The notes beneath the pieces were generated by a model. The model was not told where the DNA came from, did not search any database, and was given only the letters and a program-made list of their open reading frames with translations. 64,000 nt of DNA from Marinospirillum sp035271045 (lineage in GTDB: Bacteria > Pseudomonadota > Gammaproteobacteria > Pseudomonadales > Halomonadaceae), in contig NZ_DATESC010000028.1 of the NCBI RefSeq assembly GCF_035271045.1, forward strand, positions 1 to 64,000. The letters are read 5' to 3'. The position numbers were made by a program, and so were the translations under genes. Shown piece by piece: positions 17,970 to 27,186 of this stretch (positions are counted from its first letter, which is position 1; every line of letters starts with the position of its first letter).

Positions 17970-18923
17970 TTAATCAATGGGCGTTAAGCGTAGCTCTTTT
18001 GGCATTGAAAAGGTGATGTTTTCAGGTCGCCCTGAAAGCTCTTTAGGTGACACAGCACCCCAGCGCATTAGCTGATTAATAACATCGCGGACAATAATTT
18101 CTGGCGCTGAAGCGCCTGCGGTAATACCGATAGATTGTGCCGAATCAAGCCATTCTTTTTTTAAATCATCAGCGCCGTCAATTAAATAGGCTTTTGCACC
18201 CATACGTTCGGCTAGTTCACGTAAACGGTTGGAGTTAGAACTATTGGGGCTACCAACCACCAGCACTAGGTCAGACGTTTCAGCCAACGTTTTAACAGCA
18301 TCTTGGCGGTTTTGAGTAGCGTAACAAATATCATCTTTACGCGGCCCGCTGATGCTAGGAAAACGCTGGCGTAAGGCATCAATCACTCGTGCTGTATCGT
18401 CCATTGATAAAGTGGTTTGGGTAACGTAAGCCAAATTTTCTGGATTATTAACCACTAGGCTGGCTACATCGGCTTCGCTTTCAACTAAATAAATATGCCC
18501 ACCGTGACTGACATCATAACGCCCCATAGTGCCTTCGACTTCAGGGTGTCCGGCATGACCAATCAGCACACAATCTTGCCCTAAATGAGCATAGCGTAAG
18601 ACTTCCATATGAACTTTGGTTACTAACGGGCAGGTCGCATCAAAAATCTTTAGGTTGCGGCGTTCGGCTTCCTTTTCCACAGCCTGCGAAACACCGTGTG
18701 CTGAAAAAATAATAATAACGTTATCGGGTACTTCGTCGAGTTCATCAACAAAAATAGCCCCACGGTCACGCAGTTTTTCTACGACAAAACGGTTGTGAAC
18801 TACTTCATGGCGTACATAAATGGGCGGACCAAAAACATCCAGCGCACGGTTAACAATTTCAATGGCACGATCAACGCCAGCACAAAAACCGCGAGGATTA
18901 GCTAACTGGATATTTTTATTCAT
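17970..18923 (-). CDS. ispH: 4-hydroxy-3-methylbut-2-enyl diphosphate reductase
   Basis: A 317-residue iron-sulfur enzyme, the last step of the MEP isoprenoid pathway, converting HMBPP to IPP and DMAPP. Conserved cluster cysteines occur in NPRGFCAGVDRAI (near residue 14), DATCPLVTKVHMEV (near 98) and DICYATQNRQ (near 200). Substrate-binding segments VRHEVVHN, SAHGVS and VVGSPNSSNSNRL are intact. It follows fkpB on the same strand with a 14-base gap, the usual fkpB-ispH pair. Confidence 0.97.
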   Translation of the reverse strand: MNKNIQLANPRGFCAGVDRAIEIVNRALDVFGPPIYVRHEVVHNRFVVEKLRDRGAIFVDELDEVPDNVIIIFSAHGVSQAVEKEAERRNLKIFDATCPLVTKVHMEVLRYAHLGQDCVLIGHAGHPEVEGTMGRYDVSHGGHIYLVESEADVASLVVNNPENLAYVTQTTLSMDDTARVIDALRQRFPSISGPRKDDICYATQNRQDAVKTLAETSDLVLVVGSPNSSNSNRLRELAERMGAKAYLIDGADDLKKEWLDSAQSIGITAGASAPEIIVRDVINQLMRWGAVSPKELSGRPENITFSMPKELRLTPID

Positions 18924-18937
18924 GTTTTTTACCTGTA

Positions 18938-19387
18938 TTATTGAAGTGTAACGGGATTAACGTCTAAAATTTCAACTTTAAAGGTGAGCGTGCGCCCCGC
19001 CAAAGGGTGGTTGAAATCAATGGTCACTTGACGTTCACCAATTTCAGCAACAACACCGGGCAGTTCATTCCCTGCCTTATCAGTAAAGCCAATAATCATG
19101 CCCGTTTCTAATGCATCAATATTAGAAAAATCAGTACGAGAGACTTGTTGAACGTTGCTAGGGTTGTGTTGCCCAAAAGCTTTTTCAGGCAAGACAGTAA
19201 ATGTCTTTTGATCGCCTGCAACCAAGCCATGAATGCAAGCTTCAAACCCTTCAGGTAGATTGCCATCACCAATGATTAGCGTTGCGGGTTCTTTATTAAA
19301 GTTAGAATCGACGGCTTCACCGTCTTCAAGTAGCAGTGCAAAGTGAAGGGATACTTGTGTACCTTCGCTTATTTTTAAGTCGTTCAT
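18938..19387 (-). CDS. fkpB: FKBP-type peptidyl-prolyl isomerase FkpB (SlpA)
   Basis: A 149-residue cytosolic prolyl isomerase and chaperone of the SlpA group: the FKBP fold (VSLHFALLLEDGEAVDSNF) with an inserted flap, a long GDQKTFTVLPEKAFGQHNP segment and NHPLAGRTLTFKVEILDV at the end. The frame is open a further 17 codons upstream, but those residues (MTIRDKILLLLIARKNT) are not family-like, and ATG 19385-19387 gives the normal N-terminus. Normally lspA precedes it; here a chemoreceptor and a glycosyltransferase on the other strand lie between. Confidence 0.92.
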   Translation of the reverse strand: MNDLKISEGTQVSLHFALLLEDGEAVDSNFNKEPATLIIGDGNLPEGFEACIHGLVAGDQKTFTVLPEKAFGQHNPSNVQQVSRTDFSNIDALETGMIIGFTDKAGNELPGVVAEIGERQVTIDFNHPLAGRTLTFKVEILDVNPVTLQ

Positions 19388-19530
19388 GGTGTTTTTCCGG
19401 GCAATTAATAAAAGCAAAATCTTATCACGGATAGTCAAGAAACACTCAGTCAGTTGCTTTGGATGTTGGGCCTGCTAATAACATAACTGGCTAAAAACAT
19501 ATTAAGATAATAATTTAGTGGTAAGTTAAG

Positions 19531-19553
19531 TATTATTACAAAATGTAATAATA
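19531..19553. promoter_or_regulatory. 9-bp perfect dyad upstream of the chemoreceptor
   Basis: TATTATTAC (19531-19539), 5-base spacer, GTAATAATA (19545-19553), centred about 57 bases before the chemoreceptor ATG and in the divergent gap to fkpB. It is an operator-like symmetry; there is no evidence for a particular regulator. Confidence 0.35.
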
Positions 19554-19598
19554 TGGCTGTAGCATCAGAATGTTCGATTTAGGTGAAGGGGAAGTTTT

Positions 19599-21605
19599 AT
19601 GACTAAAAGTAGTGAATCATCAGGAATGTTTAGCTGGAATTTGGGTAAACAAATTCTAGCTGGTTTTATCGCTGTACTTACTATCTTAACGATACTTGGT
19701 GTTACGGCAATCATTAACTTAAATGAAATACGTGAAAAGTTCGATGGTCTACAGCAAGCTACGCAAGTTGAACGTAATGCGTACTTAACCATTATGGAAG
19801 AAAAAAACTACCTGTTAGAAGCCAAAGCTGAGACGCACCAAAAAGCACTTAATAGTATGAATATTATTATTAGTGCTTTAGATAAAATAGATGCATCAAG
19901 CACAGATCCTGATTTATTACGCCGCTCCAAGGCTGCCAGAGAAGGCACTAATGAGTACCGTAAAGGCTATGATGCAGGTGTAAAGGCTTTACAAGAAAAT
20001 AACGCAGCCGTTCAGTTGATGATTCAAAATGGCTTAGAAGTTGCTCGCTTAGCAGAAAGTCAATATAGGCAAGCGCCTTCTGATGCGGCATTAGGTATTT
20101 GGGTAACGGCATTAGAGATTATGAAGCATGAAAAAGAAGAGCGGATTCATGCGAATCGTACGCACTATAAGAGGATGATAGAGCTACGGACACGATTAAC
20201 CGGCTATTTTAATCAATTAGATCCTAGTAAAACCGATAAAGAAGTGAATGCAGCGCGTATTGCTACTAATAATTATTTTACTGCTGCTGCTGTTTGGATT
20301 GTTAATGATGACAAGTTAATTAAAGAAATCCTGCCACGTATGGCTACTTTAGGTCAGGATGTGATTAAGCAGGCTGAAGGTGCGGCTCAACAAGGTGCTG
20401 CACAGATGATAAGTACTCAAAATCATAGTACCCAAATCATTACTATTGGTGTATTTGTAGCAATCATCATTGGTTTACTGCTGGGTATTATTTTATCGCG
20501 CCTAATTAGTCGTCCATTAATTGATGCTGTTAACTTTGCTAAAGCCATAGCTGCGGGTGATTTAACTCAGCGTATTGATCCTAAGCACTTACGCCGTTCT
20601 GATGAAATTGGTGGTCTAGCCGTAGCCCTGCAAGAAATGGCCGATCACTTAAATGACTTAATTGGCGGCATTAAAGAATCAGTTGCCAGTATTGGCACAG
20701 CAGCTAGTGAAATTGCTGCAGGTAACTCAGACCTTTCTCAGCGTACAGAAGAGCAAGCTTCGAGCCTTGAAGAAACTGCATCAAGCTTAGAAGAGTTAAC
20801 TTCAACCGTAAGACAAAACGCAGACAACGCTCGCCAAGCTAACCAGCTTTCTGCTGCTGCTAATGAAGAAGCAGTTAAAGGCGGTGAAAAAGTTCGCTAT
20901 ACCGTGACGAAAATGAACGAATTGTCAGCCAGTGCTGCAAAAATGAGCGAAATTATTACGGTTATTGATGGTATCGCTTTCCAGACTAATATTTTGGCGT
21001 TAAACGCAGCCGTAGAGGCAGCGCGTGCTGGCGAGCAAGGCCGTGGCTTTGCAGTTGTTGCCGGTGAAGTGCGCTCCTTGGCTCAGCGTTCAGCCGCCGC
21101 CGCCAAAGAGATTCAAGAGTTAATTAAGCTAGATGGTGAAATTGTTAGTGCAACAAGCCAAATGGTGAATGAGTCTGGCGCCAGTATGGAAGAAATTATT
21201 GGCTCCGTTAGGCGTGTTACCGATATTATGGGTGAGATTGCTGCTGCATCTGATGAGCAAAGCCAGGGCATAGAGCAGGTTAACCAAGCCGTAATGCAGA
21301 TGGATGGAGTAACTCAGCAAAACGCTGCGCTAGTTGAAGAAGCCGCCGCTGCAGCTGAGTCGCTTGAAGAGCAGGTAGTATCTTTAGATGAGGCAGTGGC
21401 AGAATTCCGCATTGCTAATCAATCTAGCCAGCCTAAACAACTCGCTTCAGCCGCTGCTAAACAATCGGCACCTCAGCCAAAGTTAGCTGTAAAACAAACC
21501 CAGAAAACAAAAGCAGCAGTCAGCCAGCCAGCAGCTAGAAAAGTAGCTAGCAAGCCTTTACCTGCACCCAAGCGTCAAAATGATGAAGAATGGGAAGAGT
21601 TTTAA
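19599..21605 (+). CDS. Methyl-accepting chemotaxis protein with C-terminal EWEEF pentapeptide
   Basis: A 668-residue transmembrane chemoreceptor. Helix 1 is at about 19-39; a long helical periplasmic sensor follows (about 45-280, sized like the two-bundle HBM type); helix 2 is at about 283-303, then HAMP. The signalling domain has methylation-region helices (SQRTEEQASSLEETASSLEE) and the tip IDGIAFQTNILALNAAVEAA. The protein ends in an unstructured, K/Q/A-rich tail of about 60 residues finishing in EEWEEF. That matches the xWxxF pentapeptide that tethers CheR and CheB in E. coli Tsr and Tar. It is the only one of the window's four receptors with this tail. A good ribosome site (GAAGGGGAAG) precedes the ATG. 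Confidence 0.93.
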   Translation: MTKSSESSGMFSWNLGKQILAGFIAVLTILTILGVTAIINLNEIREKFDGLQQATQVERNAYLTIMEEKNYLLEAKAETHQKALNSMNIIISALDKIDASSTDPDLLRRSKAAREGTNEYRKGYDAGVKALQENNAAVQLMIQNGLEVARLAESQYRQAPSDAALGIWVTALEIMKHEKEERIHANRTHYKRMIELRTRLTGYFNQLDPSKTDKEVNAARIATNNYFTAAAVWIVNDDKLIKEILPRMATLGQDVIKQAEGAAQQGAAQMISTQNHSTQIITIGVFVAIIIGLLLGIILSRLISRPLIDAVNFAKAIAAGDLTQRIDPKHLRRSDEIGGLAVALQEMADHLNDLIGGIKESVASIGTAASEIAAGNSDLSQRTEEQASSLEETASSLEELTSTVRQNADNARQANQLSAAANEEAVKGGEKVRYTVTKMNELSASAAKMSEIITVIDGIAFQTNILALNAAVEAARAGEQGRGFAVVAGEVRSLAQRSAAAAKEIQELIKLDGEIVSATSQMVNESGASMEEIIGSVRRVTDIMGEIAAASDEQSQGIEQVNQAVMQMDGVTQQNAALVEEAAAAAESLEEQVVSLDEAVAEFRIANQSSQPKQLASAAAKQSAPQPKLAVKQTQKTKAAVSQPAARKVASKPLPAPKRQNDEEWEEF

Positions 21606-21622
21606 GCGTTAACTATTAAGTT

Positions 21623-21653
21623 AAAAAGCCTTCATAATCGAAGGCTTTTTTAT
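21623..21653 (+). terminator. Terminator of the chemoreceptor gene
   Basis: Stem AAGCCTTC with GAAGGCTT (about 21626-21647) followed by six or more T, 20 bases past the stop. The same stem sequence recurs in the next terminator downstream. Confidence 0.85.
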
Positions 21654-21686
21654 TTATTTTCTACTAGATTGTTTCTAGGGAGTTAT

Positions 21687-22607
21687 ATGAAGATTTTTAT
21701 TAGTGTTGCTTCTTATTGCGATGAGCTGCTTTTTTTTACCATTAAAGACTGCTTAGCTAAGGCTGCTATACCTGAAAACCTAGTATTTGGTGTCGTTGAT
21801 CAGAATGAAGCATCGCAAAAAGATGCCATAGAAGGACTAGGTTTAGGGGCAAGAGTTAGGTATGTATTTATTAATAAGCTAGATACCTTTGGGGTTTCTT
21901 GGGCAAGAAATGTTGCCTTTTCTTTATGGGATGATGAAGATTACTTGCTGCAAATAGATTCTCACACCCTTTTTGAAGAAGGTTGGGATACAAACTTACT
22001 TAAGCAGTATCAAGAGTTGAAGAAGAAGTCGGCTAAGCCAATTATTTCAACCTACCCCTATGCTTTTTCTTTTGATGAAAATAACAATCCTACTTTTAAG
22101 GAACCTTCTCGAAAATATGCCTTGGTACTAAGGCCTCATCCAGACACTTCATTAAATGAAGACAATGCCGTATTAAGGTTCAGAGCCGAGCATCAATTAA
22201 GTGATGAGCCAGTGTTGGGTTATCATCTTGCAGGTGGGTTTATCTTTACTAGTGCTAATTTTATGCAGGAAGTACCCTACGACCCTTACCTTTACTTTCA
22301 TGGCGAAGAACAAAGCTTAGCAGTTCGAGCTTATACGCGTGGCTGGGATATTTATAACCCTAACTACATACCGCTTTACCATTTATATAAAAAAGCAGGG
22401 GAAGAGCACACTACCCACCATTGGCATAAAAGCACCAGCACTAAACGGGCGTTAGATGGGGCTTATTTAAGGGCGAGAGCTAAAAAAAGAGTGCTGCGAC
22501 TTTTTTATGGTGATGGCTTAAAGGGAACTGCTTATGGTTTGGGTGAAGTAAGGAGTTTGGCAGACTTCTGTGCACTGAGCGGTATTGATTATATTAATAA
22601 AAAATAA
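21687..22607 (+). CDS. GlcNAc-type glycosyltransferase (GT60-like)
   Basis: A 306-residue cytosolic glycosyltransferase with a GT-A fold. FISVASYCDELLFFTIKDCLAKA at the N-terminus, VSWARNVAFSLWDDEDYLLQIDSH in the middle (the DSH triplet takes the place of the metal-binding DxD) and AGGFIFTSANFM, FHGEEQSLAVRAYTRGW near the C-terminus match the glycosyltransferase (GlcNAc) family related to the Skp1 GnT of Dictyostelium. Acceptor and sugar are unknown; a surface glycan or protein is possible. I start at ATG 21687, with AGGGAG upstream. It sits alone between terminators, inserted with the chemoreceptor into the lspA-fkpB junction. Confidence 0.82.
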   Translation: MKIFISVASYCDELLFFTIKDCLAKAAIPENLVFGVVDQNEASQKDAIEGLGLGARVRYVFINKLDTFGVSWARNVAFSLWDDEDYLLQIDSHTLFEEGWDTNLLKQYQELKKKSAKPIISTYPYAFSFDENNNPTFKEPSRKYALVLRPHPDTSLNEDNAVLRFRAEHQLSDEPVLGYHLAGGFIFTSANFMQEVPYDPYLYFHGEEQSLAVRAYTRGWDIYNPNYIPLYHLYKKAGEEHTTHHWHKSTSTKRALDGAYLRARAKKRVLRLFYGDGLKGTAYGLGEVRSLADFCALSGIDYINKK

Positions 22608-22610
22608 AAT

Positions 22611-22637
22611 AAAGCCTTCAATTGAAGGCTTTTTTTG
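22611..22637. terminator. Bidirectional terminator between the glycosyltransferase and lspA
   Basis: AAAGCCTTC directly paired with GAAGGCTTT through a short AATT centre, with T-runs on both strands. It serves the convergent glycosyltransferase and the lspA operon. Confidence 0.85.
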
Positions 22638-22651
22638 GTCTTGAATTCAGG

Positions 22652-23197
22652 CTATTTTTGTTTTTTCCCAAACAGCGTTTCCCATATAAGCAGTAGTGCG
22701 CCTAGCGTTATAGCGCTATCGGCGATATTAAAGGCTGGAAAGTAGCGGTGCTGCCAATGAAAGGCTAAAAAATCAACCACATAGCCATAAAAAAAACGGT
22801 CATGTAGGTTGCCTAATGCGCCGCCTAGTATGAGTGCCAAAGCCAAGGCAGTGAGCTTTTCATGGGCTTTTAGTTTATTCAACCAGCCCCAAATAACTAA
22901 ACAAGCAACCACGGCTATACCGACAAAAAACCAGCGTTGCCAACCGCCACTGTCGGCTAAAAAGCTGAAGGCTGCGCCGGTGTTGTGCAGTAATACCAAA
23001 TCAAATACGGGCAAGACTTCTAGCCGTTGCCCATAGTCAAAATTGCCGCTTATCCAAGCTTTGCTGGCAAGATCAAGCAAGACCACCAGCGCCGCAATAA
23101 GCACCCAAGGCAAGTTGCGCTTTTGAAACGCAAGGCTGCTTAAGCCCTGCGTTATCCAGTTTTGCTGCTTGCTATCCTGATTAATTGAATTAGGCAT
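22652..23197 (-). CDS. lspA: Lipoprotein signal peptidase
   Basis: A 181-residue inner-membrane aspartyl protease that cleaves the signal peptide of prolipoproteins after lipid modification. There are four hydrophobic segments. The catalytic motifs are GGALGNLHDR and FNIADSAITLG; their aspartates form the active pair. The N-terminus is about 20 residues longer than in E. coli. I start at ATG 23195-23197, which overlaps the ileS stop by eight bases; the frame extends further into ileS but those codons are shadowed by it. Translation is probably coupled to ileS. Confidence 0.94.
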   Translation of the reverse strand: MPNSINQDSKQQNWITQGLSSLAFQKRNLPWVLIAALVVLLDLASKAWISGNFDYGQRLEVLPVFDLVLLHNTGAAFSFLADSGGWQRWFFVGIAVVACLVIWGWLNKLKAHEKLTALALALILGGALGNLHDRFFYGYVVDFLAFHWQHRYFPAFNIADSAITLGALLLIWETLFGKKQK

Positions 23198-26042
23198 AGC
23201 TGCGGCTTTCGCCCTCACCTTCTGGCAGGTTAGTAATGCAGCGGCCACACAAGCTTGGGTGTTCGGCGTGGCTACCTACGTCTTCACGGTGATGCCAGCA
23301 GCGTACACACTTGGTTTTTTCAGAAGCTTGTACGGTAACTTTAAGGTTATCTAAGTCTGTGCTACGCGCTGCTGTGCCTTCAGCCAAAGGCTTTAAAGTA
23401 ACTTCAGAAGTAAGCAACACAAAACGCAACTCATCGCCCAAACGCTCTAAGTCAGCTTTTAATTCATCGCTGACATAAAGCGTGGCTTCAGCCCCTAACG
23501 AGCCTTTAACCAGCTTTTCATTACGTGCGTCTTCTAAGCACTTGTTAACAGCATCTTTGACTTCAATTAAACGCCCCCAGTATTCGCGGCTTAAATCGCT
23601 GTTAGCGGGTAGTGCGTAAAGCCCCTTGTACCAAGTGGTTAACTGAATGGAATCAGGGCGTTGACCGGGTAGGGCTTCGTTAATTTCTTCGGCTGTAAAG
23701 CTAAGAATGGGCGCAACCCAACGCACTAAGGCTTCAGCAATGTGATACAGCGCAGTTTGGCAAGAGCGGCGACCGCGTGAATCTGGCTGCATGGTGTATT
23801 GGCGGTCTTTGATTATATCTAGGTAAAAACCACCTAATTCACGTACACAAAAGTGGTGAACCTGTTGATAAACGTCTAAGAAGCGGTAGTCAGTAAAGGC
23901 TTTAGTAATACGCTCTTGTAGCTGTAAAGCAGCATCTACAGCCCAACGATCTAGTGCCAGCAGTTCATCCGCTGGTAGCAAGTCTTTGGCTGGATCAAAC
24001 CCAGTTAGGTTAGAAAGCAAGAAACGTGCAGTGTTACGAATGCGACGGTAAGAGTCAGCAGTGCGCTTTAATATCTCATCAGAAACCGCCATTTCACTGG
24101 AATAATCAGTAGAAGCCACCCACAGACGTAAAATATCGGCACCCATTGAATCCATGACTGTTTGTGGTGCAACCACGTTGCCTAAAGATTTAGACATTTT
24201 GTGGCCTTTAGCATCGACTGTAAAACCGTGGGTTAACAGCGCTTTGTACGGTGGATGCCCGTCAATCGCACAGCCGGTTAATAATGAAGAATGGAACCAA
24301 CCACGGTGTTGGTCTGAGCCTTCTAGGTATAAATCAGCACGCGGGCCTTGTTCGTGTCCATGCGCATGAGAACCACGCAAAACGTGCCAGTGCGTAGTGC
24401 CTGAATCAAACCATACGTCTAGCGTATCAGTGACTTTATCGTAATCAGCGGCTTCAGCGCCTAGCAATTCGCTGGCTTCCATTTGGAACCAAGCATTAAT
24501 GCCTTTTTCTGCCACTTTAACTGCCACGGCTTCCATTAACTCGGTGGTGCGTGGGTGAAGTTCACCAGTTGCCTTGTGTAAAAAGAAAGGAATCGGTACG
24601 CCCCAGTTGCGCTGACGTGAAATACACCAGTCAGGACGATTAGCAATCATTGAGTGCAAACGTGCTTGCCCCCAAGCAGGCACAAACTGCGTTTGCTCAA
24701 TGCCGGCTAGGGCTTTCTCACGCAGCGTTTTACCGTCGATTTTGCTAGGAATATCCATACCTACAAACCATTGCGCGGTGGCACGGTAAATAACGGGGCT
24801 TTTGTGTCGCCAGCAATGCATATAGCTGTGGGTGATTTCTTGGTGATTCATCAACGCGCCCACTTCAGCCAGCTTAGCCACAATTTGTGGGTTAGCTTTC
24901 CAAATCATTTGACCGCCAAAAAAATCTAAATCGTCGGAATAAACACCGTTGCTTTGTACGGGGCTGATGATGTCATCAAATTCCATACCGTGTTCACGGC
25001 AAGAAATAAAGTCATCTAAACCATAGGCTGGTGCTGAGTGAACAATGCCCGTACTGCCAATTTCAGCTTCAACGTAATCGGCTAAATAAATGGGCGATAA
25101 ACGCTCATAAAAAGGGTGCTTAAAGCGAATGTTTTCTAGTTTATCACCTGTAGTTGTGGCAATAACTTTACCCTCTAACTTAAAGCGCTCAAGGCTGGAT
25201 TCAACCAAAGTTTCAGCCAGCAGTAGGAAGCGCTCACCAGTATCCACCAACGCATATACAAACTCTGGGTGAACATTTAACGCTTGGTTGGCAGGAATGG
25301 TCCAAGGGGTAGTCGTCCAAATAACCACCGCAGTGGGTTTACTTAATTCAGCTAAACCAAAGGCAGCAGCCAGTTCGCTAGTGTCGTTGCAAGTAAAGGC
25401 AACGTCGATAGCGTCGGACTTTTTATCAGCGTATTCAACTTCAGCTTCAGCCAAGGCTGAGCGGCAATCAAAACACCAGTTCACCGGCTTTAAGCCTTTA
25501 AAAACATAGCCGCCTTTTACCATTTCAGCTAGCGCACGAATTTCACCGGCTTCGTTTTCAAAATTCATCGTGCGGTAAGGTTTTTTCCAATCACCGATAA
25601 CGCCTAAACGAATAAAGTCTTGCATCTGGCCTTGAACTTGTTTGTCAGCATAATCACGGCATAATTCACGGGCTTTGTCTGATGGTAAATTTTTACCGTG
25701 AGTGACTTCAACCTTGTGTTCTATTGGCAAACCGTGGCAATCCCAACCCGGCACGTAAGGCGCATCGAAGCCGTCTAGGGTGCGTGATTTAACAATAAAG
25801 TCTTTAATGATTTTGTTAACCGCATGACCAATGTGAATGCTACCGTTGGCGTAGGGTGGGCCATCGTGGAGTACAAAAGTAGGGCGGCCTTTACCTTCTT
25901 CACGCAAACGGGCGTAAAGATCCATTGCCTGCCATTGCTTTAAACGTTCGGGTTCTTTAGCAGGCAAATTACCGCGCATTGGAAAGGTGGTTTCAGGAAG
26001 GTTTAACGTAGCTTTGTATTGGTCCGTGTTCTTGTCGGTCAT
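23190..26042 (-). CDS. ileS: Isoleucyl-tRNA synthetase
   Basis: A 950-residue class I aminoacyl-tRNA synthetase. The HIGH motif is in DGPPYANGSIHIGHAVNK (near residue 60), the KMSKS loop in KGHKMSKSLGN (near 608), the editing domain (CP1) includes VIWTTTPWTIPANQALNV, and the C-terminal zinc site is CVRCW with CGRC. Length and order are those of the E. coli-type eubacterial enzyme. It lies between ribF and lspA, the classic arrangement. Confidence 0.97.
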   Translation of the reverse strand: MTDKNTDQYKATLNLPETTFPMRGNLPAKEPERLKQWQAMDLYARLREEGKGRPTFVLHDGPPYANGSIHIGHAVNKIIKDFIVKSRTLDGFDAPYVPGWDCHGLPIEHKVEVTHGKNLPSDKARELCRDYADKQVQGQMQDFIRLGVIGDWKKPYRTMNFENEAGEIRALAEMVKGGYVFKGLKPVNWCFDCRSALAEAEVEYADKKSDAIDVAFTCNDTSELAAAFGLAELSKPTAVVIWTTTPWTIPANQALNVHPEFVYALVDTGERFLLLAETLVESSLERFKLEGKVIATTTGDKLENIRFKHPFYERLSPIYLADYVEAEIGSTGIVHSAPAYGLDDFISCREHGMEFDDIISPVQSNGVYSDDLDFFGGQMIWKANPQIVAKLAEVGALMNHQEITHSYMHCWRHKSPVIYRATAQWFVGMDIPSKIDGKTLREKALAGIEQTQFVPAWGQARLHSMIANRPDWCISRQRNWGVPIPFFLHKATGELHPRTTELMEAVAVKVAEKGINAWFQMEASELLGAEAADYDKVTDTLDVWFDSGTTHWHVLRGSHAHGHEQGPRADLYLEGSDQHRGWFHSSLLTGCAIDGHPPYKALLTHGFTVDAKGHKMSKSLGNVVAPQTVMDSMGADILRLWVASTDYSSEMAVSDEILKRTADSYRRIRNTARFLLSNLTGFDPAKDLLPADELLALDRWAVDAALQLQERITKAFTDYRFLDVYQQVHHFCVRELGGFYLDIIKDRQYTMQPDSRGRRSCQTALYHIAEALVRWVAPILSFTAEEINEALPGQRPDSIQLTTWYKGLYALPANSDLSREYWGRLIEVKDAVNKCLEDARNEKLVKGSLGAEATLYVSDELKADLERLGDELRFVLLTSEVTLKPLAEGTAARSTDLDNLKVTVQASEKTKCVRCWHHREDVGSHAEHPSLCGRCITNLPEGEGESRSYA

Positions 26043-26091
26043 GGTTATTGTGTCATCAAGGTTGCGGTTAACTGGAAATTATTAATTGAAA

Positions 26092-27093
26092 TTAAAGCGG
26101 TATTTTGGCTAGCATTGGCGCGGTGTTTGCTGTTAACCAAAATTCACCAGACTGCCATTGAGAATCATACTGCTTAAAAAAGTGGTAGCACTGAGTAATG
26201 TCTTTATTGATTTGGGTGGTTAATGCTTCTAAACCGGTAAATTTTTGTTCATCTCTAAGTTTGGCAAGCGGAAAAACATCAAGCCGCTGACCATAAATAT
26301 TGCCATTAAAACCCAGTAAATGCACCTCAAGCGCAGGTACAACACCATCAACGGTTGGGCGTAGCCCTATATTGGCAATGCCGGGGCGCATAAGGCCATT
26401 AGGCATTTTTACTAATACGCTAAACACGCCATTTAATGCAGGTTTACGATCACCAAGTAAAAGGTTGGCAGTCGGTACGCCTAGCGTGCGGCCAAGTTTA
26501 CGACCATGTACAACGCGTCCAGAAATTTTATGAGGACGGCCTAACAAGCGGGCAGCTTCAGCGATATTGCCGTTGATGAGTTGTTCACGCACTCGTGTGC
26601 TAGAAACACGTTCATTGTCCATTAAAAAGGTATGGGTGTGTTCAACACTAAAGCCTTTTTCTGGCCCTAGTTTTTGTAATAGATGGAAGTCACCAGACCT
26701 ATCGCAGCCGAAGCGGAAATCATCGCCTACTACTAGGTGTGCAATACCTAAGCCATCCACCAAAATTTTTTGGACGAACGCTTCGGCGGTTAGTTGGCGT
26801 AAACGGCTATTAAATTGCAAACAAACAATGCGCTCAGCACCGTATTCAGTTAAGCGCTCTAACTTTTCACGAAAACTGTTAATGCGTGGTGGTGCTTGAT
26901 CGCCTGCAAAAAATTCACGCGGCTGAGGCTCAAAAACCATAACCGTTGACGGTTGGCGTAGGCGTGCAGCAATTTCTCTGACTTGTTGCAGAATTTGCTG
27001 ATGGCCAAGGTGTACACCGTCAAAATTACCAATGGTTGCCACGCAGCCACGGTGCTCTTTACGAAGGTTATGAATACCGCGAATCAGTTCCAT
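26092..27093 (-). CDS. ribF: Bifunctional riboflavin kinase / FAD synthetase
   Basis: A 333-residue enzyme making FMN and then FAD. The N-terminal nucleotidyltransferase domain has GNFDGVHLGHQQIL (residues 23-36) and VVGDDFRFGCDRSGD. The C-terminal flavokinase domain has GRVVHGRKLGRTLGVPTANL and NIGLRPTVDG. It precedes ileS by about 50 bases on the same strand, as in most gammaproteobacteria. Upstream, however, come minor pilin genes rather than murJ. Confidence 0.95.
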   Translation of the reverse strand: MELIRGIHNLRKEHRGCVATIGNFDGVHLGHQQILQQVREIAARLRQPSTVMVFEPQPREFFAGDQAPPRINSFREKLERLTEYGAERIVCLQFNSRLRQLTAEAFVQKILVDGLGIAHLVVGDDFRFGCDRSGDFHLLQKLGPEKGFSVEHTHTFLMDNERVSSTRVREQLINGNIAEAARLLGRPHKISGRVVHGRKLGRTLGVPTANLLLGDRKPALNGVFSVLVKMPNGLMRPGIANIGLRPTVDGVVPALEVHLLGFNGNIYGQRLDVFPLAKLRDEQKFTGLEALTTQINKDITQCYHFFKQYDSQWQSGEFWLTANTAPMLAKIPL

Positions 27094-27186
27094 TTAGGCT
27101 CTGGTTAGTTGATGAGAGTGATAAAATTTGAGCAGATGATTATATAGAAGATACGCTATTACTAACAGCCGCTTGCATTATTCGCT

